DNA of 7,998 bases from Bacteroidota bacterium (GTDB lineage Bacteria; Bacteroidota; Bacteroidia; Chitinophagales; Saprospiraceae). The position numbers and the translations under genes are program-made. The first letter of the stretch is position 1, and each line of letters opens with the position of its first letter. Below, piece by piece: positions 1-5,136 of this stretch. The stretch lies in the NCBI GenBank assembly GCA_024277695.1, contig JAJRUR010000178.1:1-7998 (forward strand), read 5' to 3'. The notes beneath the pieces were generated by a model. It did not search any database. It had not been told where the DNA came from and saw only the letters and a list, made by a program, of their open reading frames with translations.

Positions 1-60
1 AAGCTATTAAATTGGTTTTTTAAAAAGAAATTATTAATTTTAGAATAAATTTTATACCAG

Positions 61-522
61 ATGATTAATAAAGTAATACTATTGGGCAATCTCGGAGGAG
101 ATCCCGAAATCAGACACCTAGAAAGTGGAGTGCCTGTAGGTAAGTTTACCTTGGCGACAAATGAAAGCTACAAAGACCAGTCCGGTGATTGGCAACAAAA
201 GACTACATGGCACAATATCGTAGTATGGCGATCCTTGGCCGAAAGAGCCGAAAAGCAACTTCGAAAAGGTGCTTTGATCTATCTCGAAGGCAAAATCCAA
301 ACCCGCAAATGGCAGGATCAGGAAGGCAAAGATCACTATATCACCGAGGTGGTAGCCAACTATTTTAGAAATCTGACCAAGCGCGAAGATGCAGGAGGAG
401 GATATGGTGCCTCGAATTTTCCTTCAGATCAAGATGCACCGGCAGGGACTAATACAACGGACAATCCCGACCCTAAACCTCCTACATCGCAGGAAGCCGT
501 AGAGGATGATTTGCCGTTCTAA
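61..522 (+). CDS. ssb: Single-stranded DNA-binding protein, full length with acidic tip
   Basis: This 153-residue protein binds and protects single-stranded DNA during replication, recombination and repair. The OB-fold covers about residues 1-107, opening with MINKVILLGNLGGDPEIR and carrying the typical TTWHNIVVW strand and the YLEGKIQTRKWQD segment. A Gly/Asn/Pro/Asp-rich disordered linker follows (about 110-145), and the protein ends in the acidic tip EDDLPF, which in the family docks partners such as helicases, exonucleases and primase. Length and layout are normal for a housekeeping SSB. The ATG start is preceded by an A/T-rich leader (1-60) without a clear Shine-Dalgarno; TAAATTTT at 46-53 is one base off the Bacteroidota -7 element, but it is close to the start and has no -33 partner. 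gldE follows after 40 bp on the same strand, so the two probably form one operon. The family call is certain; its promoter is not settled. Confidence 0.97.
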   Translation: MINKVILLGNLGGDPEIRHLESGVPVGKFTLATNESYKDQSGDWQQKTTWHNIVVWRSLAERAEKQLRKGALIYLEGKIQTRKWQDQEGKDHYITEVVANYFRNLTKREDAGGGYGASNFPSDQDAPAGTNTTDNPDPKPPTSQEAVEDDLPF

Positions 523-562
523 GAAGAAATAACGCACTAAATCGATAACCAAAAAGAATACT

Positions 563-1984
563 TTGGACACAGAACCTCCTAATTCGGGTCTTATATTAAG
601 CTTGTATCCCTTGGCCTTATTAGCTCTAGTAGGATTAAATCTACTACCCGGAGTACTTTTTTTAATGCTTTTACTGCTTTCTTCCGCATTGATTTCAGGC
701 TCCGAAGTTGCTTTTTTCTCATTGGACCAAAACGACATCAATGATCTGGAAGAGCAAAAAACCAAAGCGTCCAAGCGCATTCTCAAATTGCTGAGCAGGC
801 CTTCTATCTTATTGAGTACCATCTTAGTAGCCAATAATCTGATCAATATCGGAATCATCTTGCTATCGGGATTTATCATAGAAGAAGTATTTCCGGATAC
901 TCTATTTGAACAGTGGACTGCAAATATTCCGGCGTGGATGTTGGTCACACCATCACAATTGAGCTGGGCGATTCAGTTTTTTATCACCGTAGTTCTGGTC
1001 ACTTTTATTTTGGTGCTTTTTGGTGAGGTGACACCAAAAGTATATGCTAACTGGAACAAGATGAGTTTTTCTAAAATGATGTCTTGGCCATTATTTATCC
1101 TCAATAAGATATTTTACCCGATCAGTTCTATGCTAGCGGGATGGACCAATAAGATCAATCGGGTATCCTCCCAACAGCAAGACCCCATCTCCAAAGAAGA
1201 ACTCGACAAAGCTATCGAACTGACGCTCAGTGAAGGGACGAGCGACCAAGATGAAGTGGATATGCTCAAAGCAGTTATTCATTTTACGGAAGTTCCTGTC
1301 AAACAAATTATGTGCAATCGTCAAGACATATTTGCTCTGGACTGGGATCAAGAGTGGAAAGAAATAATAGTTCAAATAAAAGAAAAAGGCCTAAGCCGCA
1401 TACCTGTCTATAAAGAAAGTTTGGATAATATAGTCGGTATCTTATATGTCAAAGACTTGGTCGATCTGCTACAACAAGAAGAAGAAATGTTTGACTGGCA
1501 CGACCTTATCCGAGATCGGATCCTCTATTCGCCCGAAAATAGAATGTTACATGACTTGCTCAAAGAGTTTCAGGCAAAAAAAATACACATGGCGATCGTA
1601 GTGGATGAATACGGCGGCACTTCCGGTCTTATCACGATGGAAGACATCCTGGAAGAGGTGATTGGAGACATCAAAGACGAATTTGACGAGCTCGTAAACC
1701 CTGACTACATCAAACTGGATGAGCATAACTATATTTTTGAAGCAGATCTGCTCATCAATGATATGTGCAGAATACTAGATGTAGATCCCAATACCTTTGA
1801 TGATATCCGCGGCGAATCCAATTCTGTTGCCGGACTACTGCTCGAGATTACCGGACAAATCCCCAGACTCAATCAAGTAGTCACTATCGGCCCATTTTCT
1901 TTTAAAGTACTTTCGGTCAATAAAAAAAGAATACAACAGATCAAACTCACCATCAAATCTACTAATCCGCAACAGCTCTCGTAA
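563..1984 (+). CDS. gldE: GldE-like CNNM/CBS-pair membrane protein (CorC/HlyC family)
   Basis: This 473-residue inner-membrane protein belongs to the CorC/HlyC/TlyC family. The DUF21/CNNM transmembrane domain covers about residues 20-200 and includes SALISGSEVAFFSL near the front and GEVTPKVYAN at 154-163. A pair of CBS domains follows (about 245-370: VKQIM near 246, RIPVYKESLDNIVGILYVKDL, and VDEYGGTSGLIT from 347), then a CorC_HlyC C-terminal domain (about 380-465). GldE is named for a role in Bacteroidota gliding motility and is also found in non-gliding members, where its function is unclear; ion transport is suggested only by family resemblance. The start is TTG: an in-frame stop lies at 530-532, no ATG or GTG lies between it and 563, and the first internal ATG (665) would remove the start of the membrane domain. 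The opening MDTEPP also fits GldE proteins as I recall them. The usual downstream partner gldD is absent; a peptidase gene follows. Confidence 0.93.
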   Translation: MDTEPPNSGLILSLYPLALLALVGLNLLPGVLFLMLLLLSSALISGSEVAFFSLDQNDINDLEEQKTKASKRILKLLSRPSILLSTILVANNLINIGIILLSGFIIEEVFPDTLFEQWTANIPAWMLVTPSQLSWAIQFFITVVLVTFILVLFGEVTPKVYANWNKMSFSKMMSWPLFILNKIFYPISSMLAGWTNKINRVSSQQQDPISKEELDKAIELTLSEGTSDQDEVDMLKAVIHFTEVPVKQIMCNRQDIFALDWDQEWKEIIVQIKEKGLSRIPVYKESLDNIVGILYVKDLVDLLQQEEEMFDWHDLIRDRILYSPENRMLHDLLKEFQAKKIHMAIVVDEYGGTSGLITMEDILEEVIGDIKDEFDELVNPDYIKLDEHNYIFEADLLINDMCRILDVDPNTFDDIRGESNSVAGLLLEITGQIPRLNQVVTIGPFSFKVLSVNKKRIQQIKLTIKSTNPQQLS

Positions 1985-2039
1985 AGCATTTTCTTTTTTT
2001 GATAGTTTTGACACCGGATGATGCATGAACCATTTTTTT

Positions 2040-2047
2040 TAATTTTG
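2040..2047 (+). promoter_or_regulatory. Candidate -7 promoter element upstream of pepE
   Basis: TAATTTTG matches the Bacteroidota -7 consensus TAnnTTTG at every fixed base. It would place transcription start near 2054 and give a leader of about 20 nt before the ATG at 2076. The nearest upstream TTTG (2007-2010) leaves a 29-bp spacer, longer than the usual 19-21, so the -33 element is missing or weak. A small inverted repeat TTGCC/GGCAA (2045-2058, loop TTTC) overlaps the element. The gap to gldE is 91 bp, so pepE plausibly has its own promoter. Confidence 0.5.
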
Positions 2048-2075
2048 CCTTTCGGCAATATGTACACCATAAACA

Positions 2076-2813
2076 ATGCACACAGAACGTACAAACAAAA
2101 ATATAAAGCTCTTACTGGCGAGTACTTCGACCGTCTATGGCAGCAATTACCTTGAATATCTGATGCCTGAGTTGGAGGAGTTTTTCAAGGACATAAAACA
2201 GTTGATCTTCATCCCATTTGCTCGTCCGGCAGGGATCAGCCATGAAGCATATAGCTCCTTGGTATCTCGTACCTTGACCAAAATCGGTATAGATGTGCTG
2301 GGGCTGCATAGCTGTGAGGATCCTCAAAAGGCGCTGAGCGAGGCAGAAGCCATTTTTGTCGGAGGAGGAAATACTTTTGTCCTTGTCCATCAGCTCTATG
2401 CGCTTGGGCTGATGGATAGTCTACGCCAGAGTGTACTGAGCGGTAGCAAATATCTGGGTACAAGCGCAGGAAGCAATATAGCCGGAGTGAGCATGCAGAC
2501 TACCAACGATATGCCCATACTTTCGGTGCCTTCTTACGCTACTTGTGCTTGGATTCCTTTCAATATCAATCCGCATTACTTAGATCCCAATCCTCAATCC
2601 CGTCACAAGGGCGAAACTCGTCAGACGCGTATCAAGGAGTTTCATGTATATAACCAAACGCCTGTTTTGGGCTTACGCGAAGGTAGTTGGCTTCGAGTTA
2701 CTGGAGATCAAATCCGACTCTGTGGTCCGCATTCTGCCCGTTTATTTAGAAAAAATCAAGAACCTCAAGAAATTCCCCCAACGCAATTATTGTCTTTTTC
2801 TCCGAACACCTGA
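2076..2813 (+). CDS. pepE: Peptidase E, alpha-aspartyl dipeptidase (family S51)
   Basis: This 245-residue cytoplasmic serine peptidase is of the PepE type, which splits dipeptides with an N-terminal aspartate (Asp-X). The glutamine-amidotransferase-like fold is marked by the glycine turn GGGNTF at 96-101. The nucleophile elbow GTSAGSN holds Ser130, followed by Asp145 (in TTNDMPI) and His167 (in FNINPHYLD). The spacings Ser to Asp (15) and Ser to His (37) equal those of the E. coli triad Ser120/Asp135/His157, so the active site looks complete. The protein is slightly longer than the roughly 229-residue E. coli enzyme. The ATG at 2076 gives an N-terminus fitting the family; an upstream ATG at 2060 is in another frame. 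It stands alone between gldE and the repeat region. A cyanophycinase-like relative is the main alternative, but the triad spacing and length favour PepE. Confidence 0.94.
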   Translation: MHTERTNKNIKLLLASTSTVYGSNYLEYLMPELEEFFKDIKQLIFIPFARPAGISHEAYSSLVSRTLTKIGIDVLGLHSCEDPQKALSEAEAIFVGGGNTFVLVHQLYALGLMDSLRQSVLSGSKYLGTSAGSNIAGVSMQTTNDMPILSVPSYATCAWIPFNINPHYLDPNPQSRHKGETRQTRIKEFHVYNQTPVLGLREGSWLRVTGDQIRLCGPHSARLFRKNQEPQEIPPTQLLSFSPNT

Positions 2814-2894
2814 TGGGTAGATTTTCTTGTACTTGGGGAGCATGCTGCCTTATGCAGTTCTTTTGATCTAAAATAAAAGAGTGTTGTTTGGTTT

Positions 2895-3050
2895 TGTCCC
2901 CCTCTGGAGGGGCAGGGGGAGGACAAAAGTACAAACTCACCCCCGCCCCCTCTCTTAAAAAAGAGGGGAGCGCAGTCGCTTGGTTTGCTGTCTCGTAGTG
3001 ACCCTCTCCGTACTGATGCGACTGCTTCGTCGTGCTTTCGCGCAGATGTC
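2895..3050. repeat. Composite GC-rich interspersed repeat, copy A
   Basis: This is the first long copy of a composite repeat that recurs at 3169-3324. It opens with TGTCCCCCTCTGGAGGGG, then a G-rich block, a short A-rich spacer, a C-rich block, the inverted repeat CCCCTCT/AGAGGGG (2947-2968), a segment ending in CCCTCTCCG (3010), and last ATGCGACTGCTTCGTCGTGC (3016-3035). Copies A and B agree at nearly every base up to 3010, with a few substitutions and a one-base difference in the A tract, and diverge more in the last 40 bases. As I recall, such sequences are scattered through many Bacteroidota genomes and give spurious small gene calls on the opposite strand. No transposase or other protein gene lies in it. 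It begins about 80 bp after the pepE stop. Confidence 0.9.
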
Positions 3051-3168
3051 ATTGCGAGACAGCCGAGATGGTGCATCGAGGGCTTGCCGCTGCCGAAGAT
3101 AATCCGAGATGTCTAAATCGAGGATCACAAGCGCATAAGCTGTCAAGCGCATAAGCGAGTAATGACGG
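3048..3168. repeat. Palindrome-bounded element between repeat copies A and B
   Basis: This segment differs from the flanking composite repeat. It is bounded by GTCATT (3049-3054) and its reverse complement AATGAC (3161-3166). Inside are an imperfect direct repeat of CCGAGATG...ATCGAGG (from about 3063 and again from about 3103) and a perfect 13-bp direct repeat, CAAGCGCATAAGC, at 3128-3140 and 3144-3156. A run of sense codons crosses it on the minus strand, but I judge this a product of the repeat. It may be a small non-autonomous element or one more module of the composite family. No flanking target duplication is evident, because both sides are repeat. Confidence 0.65.
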
Positions 3169-3324
3169 TGTCCCCCTTTGGAGGGGCAGGGGGAGGACAA
3201 AAGTACAAACTCACCCCCGACCCCTCTCTTAAAAAAAGAGGGGAGCGCAGTCGTTTGGTTTGCTGTCTCGTAGTGACCCTCTCCGAAGGATGAGACTGCT
3301 TCGTCGTGCCTCCTCGCAGTGACG
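3169..3324. repeat. Composite GC-rich interspersed repeat, copy B
   Basis: This is the second long copy, offset 274-275 bp from copy A. It carries the same modules in the same order: TGTCCCCCTTTGGAGGGG, the G-rich block, the spacer, the C-rich block, the hairpin CCCCTCT/AGAGGGG (3221-3243), the CCCTCTCCG segment, and ATGAGACTGCTTCGTCGTGC (3290-3309) running into CTCCTCGCAGTGACGG. Differences from copy A include CTCTGG to CTTTGG in the first hairpin loop, C to A at 3220, one extra A in the A tract, and a changed 3' end. The hairpins lack a T tract on either strand, so they are not typical intrinsic terminators, though they could slow transcription between pepE and the minus-strand gene. Confidence 0.9.
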
Positions 3325-3350
3325 GTTTAACGTGCTCAGGTGCCACCAGT

Positions 3351-3400
3351 ATGCGACTGCTTCGTCGTGCGTCCTCGCAGGGACGGTGTCCCCCTTTGGA
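3351..3400. repeat. Truncated third copy of the repeat 3' module and restart
   Basis: ATGCGACTGCTTCGTCGTGC (3351-3370), followed by GTCCTCGCAGGGACGG, repeats the 3' module of copies A and B. The next bases, TGTCCCCCTTTGGA (3387-3400), are the first 14 of a further unit, which stops abruptly at 3400. The junction GACGGTGTCCCCCTTTGGA also occurs at 3164-3182, so units join head to tail in a fixed way. The break lies 14 bp before the stop codon of the minus-strand gene ending at 3415. The short stretch 3325-3350 between copy B and this fragment matches neither. Confidence 0.85.
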
Positions 3401-3414
3401 TGGGTTCCATTGGT

Positions 3415-3654
3415 TTATCGATCGGTGCTTTGCTCCGATTTTTTATTTTTCTCATCTTTGGGTACTTGATGCATATCCTCTGTGGCTCCCTCGTCTTCCG
3501 ACGATTTTACCTTTTCTATTCCGAGCAGTTTCTTTAGTTGCTCGATTCCATCTTGGCCGTTGTAGTAGCTAGCCGCCAAATAGGCAATGGGCGCAAAAAT
3601 GATGATAAAGATAATCAAGCGTGCACATCCCGTCATTTTGTATTTTTTTTTCAT
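3415..3654 (-). CDS. Small single-pass membrane protein, unknown function
   Basis: I do not recognise a named family for this 79-residue protein. It has a basic N-terminus (MKKKYKMTGCAR), one strongly hydrophobic segment at about 12-30 (isoleucine-rich, ending AYLAASYY), and a short amphipathic stretch DGIEQLKKLLGIEK at 35-48. The tail is hydrophilic, charged and probably disordered, rich in Lys, Glu, Asp and Ser. This layout predicts a membrane anchor with a short soluble tail. Cys10 precedes the hydrophobic segment, so it is not a lipobox. The orderly anchor/helix/tail pattern and a perfect -7 element upstream (3733-3740, minus strand) argue for a real gene; opposite-strand frames here look like noise. 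Met7 is an alternative start. The repeat array ends 14 bp past its stop codon, so the C-terminus may have been altered by an insertion. Confidence 0.72.
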   Translation of the reverse strand: MKKKYKMTGCARLIIFIIIFAPIAYLAASYYNGQDGIEQLKKLLGIEKVKSSEDEGATEDMHQVPKDEKNKKSEQSTDR

Positions 3655-4063
3655 CGGATATTTTTTTAGTCATAATAAGATGCAGCGTATTAAGTCCTCC
3701 TGTTTCTGTACTTTTATACCCTTGCGTGTGGACAAATTTAATACAATTTGATCAATCCATTTGGCGACTCAAGCATAGTCCCGGCATCCTGTCCATTGTA
3801 TATTTGCTTGCTTTGTTGGTGCGATATAGTTCACTATTATTCTTAATAAATATCCCTGTTTTTATAAGTGAAAATGTAGATTTATATAAAAATAAATAAA
3901 TCAAATTATGCCCTATTTACAATGTTATAGCCGTTTCTAAACGTTTATAGTCGCTTATTTACGTCAGTATATGTTTAAAATACGACTACCTCGTAGGTCT
4001 CAGTCCAACTTTGCCATCGAAAATTTTAATCATTGTATTTCTAAACCTAAAAAAATTATTATT
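3655..4063. other. A/T-rich divergent intergenic region
   Basis: This 409-bp stretch separates the minus-strand small membrane protein gene from the plus-strand short ssb, and I see no convincing gene in it. It holds a -7 element for the minus-strand gene (3733-3740). On the plus strand TATATTTG at 3799-3806 also fits TAnnTTTG, but it has no -33 partner and would leave a leader of about 250 nt for ssb. Nearer the ssb start are paired short repeats: TATTTAC at 3914-3920 and 3956-3962 enclosing TTATAGCCG (3925-3933) and TTATAGTCG (3945-3953), with CGTTT/AAACG inverted between them. They could be a regulator site. The last 20 bases before the ATG are A/T-rich with no Shine-Dalgarno. Confidence 0.6.
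3733..3740 (-). promoter_or_regulatory. Candidate -7 element for the small membrane protein gene
   Basis: Read on the minus strand this is TAAATTTG, a full match to TAnnTTTG. It would start transcription near 3727 and leave an untranslated leader of about 70 nt before the ATG at 3654. I find no TTTG at the expected 19-21 bp further upstream, so this is half of a promoter at best. Confidence 0.4.
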
Positions 4064-4405
4064 ATGAATGCGATTCAAAATCAAGTACAAATCATCGGAC
4101 GTGTAGGTAATGCTCCTGAGTTAAAAACTTTTGACAACGGCGGAAAGATGGTCAAAATCTTCTTGGCTACAAACGAGTATTACAAAGATTCGAACGGAGA
4201 GTCTATCGTGAAGACCCAATGGCACAATGTCGTAGCTTGGGGAAAACAAGCGGAACATATGGCACGCCTGGTGGACAAAGGACAGCAAATCGCCATTAAG
4301 GGAAAACTAGTCAATAGAAGCTATGAAACCGCTGAAGGAACAAAACGCTACATCACAGAAGTTGTAGTAACAGAGTTTATGCGTCTGGAGCGCAAAGCGG
4401 CCTAA
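4064..4405 (+). CDS. ssb: Short single-stranded DNA-binding protein without C-terminal tail
   Basis: This 113-residue protein is a second SSB paralogue. The OB-fold fills almost the whole chain: MNAIQNQVQIIGRVGNAPELK at the front, FLATNEYYKDSNGE, the strand TQWHNVVAWGK, then IAIKGKLVNRSYE and YITEVVVTEF. It ends in MRLERKAA, a basic end, so both the flexible linker and the acidic tip (DDLPF in the paralogue at 61-522) are missing. Short SSBs of this kind are, as far as I know, recurrent in Bacteroidota, so this is probably their normal form and not a truncation. It should still bind single-stranded DNA but not recruit partners through a tip. ATG 4064 is chosen because the fold begins there; the open frame runs back to 3971, but those 31 residues look unlike SSB and would come from the leader. 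The gene stands alone, convergent with a membrane protein gene 38 bp away. Confidence 0.95.
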   Translation: MNAIQNQVQIIGRVGNAPELKTFDNGGKMVKIFLATNEYYKDSNGESIVKTQWHNVVAWGKQAEHMARLVDKGQQIAIKGKLVNRSYETAEGTKRYITEVVVTEFMRLERKAA

Positions 4406-4420
4406 CAGCACCTTGGGTCA

Positions 4421-4458
4421 GCGTGCGCGCTTTTAGACATATGTCAATGCGTGCGCGC
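4421..4458 (+). terminator. Possible hairpin terminator at the convergent gene junction
   Basis: GCGTGCGCGC occurs twice, at 4421-4430 and 4449-4458. In RNA from the plus strand the two arms can pair over all 10 positions, eight Watson-Crick and two G-U, around an 18-nt loop that itself holds the palindrome GACATATGTC (4436-4445). The site starts 15 bp after the short ssb stop. No U tract follows, so it is not a canonical intrinsic terminator. On the minus strand the two wobble pairs become A/C mismatches, so the fold should work mainly for the ssb transcript. The second arm lies within the last codons of the opposing gene. Confidence 0.4.
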
Positions 4459-4869
4459 TGCCTTTGATCCTGATATGTTTTTTGGTTTTAGCAAAGCAGC
4501 TAACGTCAGAATGGAAACGGCCAAAGCCAAAGGCAAAACCAGTATGATCATGGGCAATCCCGCTTCCAATGCATCACCGGCATGCACCAAAAACAAAAAA
4601 ATCATTAGGATAAAGATGAGTCCTATAGCCAAATAAAGAATCCATGGACTAAAAGATTTTTTTGACAGCCACAGCCATAGCATAAGTGCACCGACGATAA
4701 TCAGATAACTATTGAGTACAAAAGGAAGTAGATCAGTAATTATGGATTGGTAGAGTGTCTGCTCCGGGATAGCTGCTGATCCAAGATAATCACTAGCTTG
4801 ATATATCCCTAACCCGATGACCAGCAAGCTACTGATCAATAATACCATACGACTGTTTTTAGTATGCAT
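4444..4869 (-). CDS. Four-helix integral membrane protein, unknown function
   Basis: I do not recognise the family of this 141-residue protein. It has four probable transmembrane segments, at about 8-24, 47-68, 75-95 and 104-127. Short basic patches (KK at 70-71, KPK at 128-130) suggest that the second/third-helix loop and the C-terminus face the cytoplasm. The loop after helix 1 holds polar and acidic residues, and HAGDALEAG sits between helices 3 and 4. No catalytic or metal-binding motif is visible. The ATG at 4869 is preferred; the frame can open earlier at TTG 4896, adding nine residues (LTLINTLK region) that look unlike coding sequence. A well-spaced promoter lies about 100 bp upstream (4974-5004). 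It is convergent with the short ssb and divergent from the helicase, so it has its own transcript. Confidence 0.8.
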   Translation of the reverse strand: MHTKNSRMVLLISSLLVIGLGIYQASDYLGSAAIPEQTLYQSIITDLLPFVLNSYLIIVGALMLWLWLSKKSFSPWILYLAIGLIFILMIFLFLVHAGDALEAGLPMIILVLPLALAVSILTLAALLKPKNISGSKAARTH

Positions 4870-4973
4870 TTTTAAAGTATTTATTAAAGTCAACAACAGT
4901 AATCATACTCCCCGACTGCAGACCTTTGCCTCGGCAGAATGATACATTGTACCGGGACTTGGGCGCACGTACA

Positions 4974-5004
4974 CAAAGTAAGAACGTTCACAAATAAAAG
5001 CAAA
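4974..5004 (-). promoter_or_regulatory. Candidate Bacteroidota-type promoter for the four-helix membrane protein
   Basis: On the minus strand, TTTG (5004-5001) is followed by a 19-bp spacer and then TTACTTTG (4981-4974), seven of eight bases of the pattern TAnnTTTG counting free positions. Both elements and the spacing fit the Bacteroidota housekeeping promoter. Transcription would start near 4968, leaving about 100 nt of leader before the ATG at 4869. It is the best-formed promoter in the window. For the divergent helicase I see no comparable pair: TATATTTA at 5023-5030 is a near match without a -33. Confidence 0.5.
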
Positions 5005-5136
5005 TTATTAGACAAGAGTAGCTATATTTAGAAAAATAGTTGGTAGTGATAATACATTAAAAGGGATGCTTACCGACAACTATAAAATATATCCTTAAGC
5101 ACTGAAAGATATTTTTTTATTAATTTGTACTCATAT

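Noticed and set aside
424..948. Long minus-strand frame opposite ssb and gldE
   Set aside because: It covers two clear plus-strand genes and shows no recognisable protein pattern; a coding shadow.
2746..3346. Several minus-strand open frames across the repeat region, with peptides such as VTTRQQTKRLRSP and FCPPPAPP
   Set aside because: They are translations of the composite repeat, overlap each other in different frames, repeat the same peptides because the DNA repeats, and show no fold-like pattern. Such peptides are familiar false gene calls from Bacteroidota repeats.
2895..3400. CRISPR array
   Set aside because: The repeats are long and of unequal spacing, only two to three copies exist, the intervening sequence is not of uniform spacer length, and no cas gene is in the window.
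2895..3400. Insertion sequence or integron
   Set aside because: No transposase or integrase frame is present and no clear terminal repeats with a target duplication flank the whole array.
3306..3572. Two plus-strand open frames (3306-3572 and 3340-3537)
   Set aside because: They begin in the repeat and continue antisense to the small membrane protein gene. Their hydrophobic look comes from reading that gene's opposite strand.
3621..3899. Plus-strand open frame of 92 codons
   Set aside because: It lies in A/T-rich intergenic DNA, starts opposite the beginning of the minus-strand gene, has low-information composition and overlaps that gene's promoter.
3971..4063. 31-residue N-terminal extension of the short SSB
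   Set aside because: The SSB fold begins at ATG 4064; the extension is unlike any SSB N-terminus and lies in A/T-rich leader sequence.
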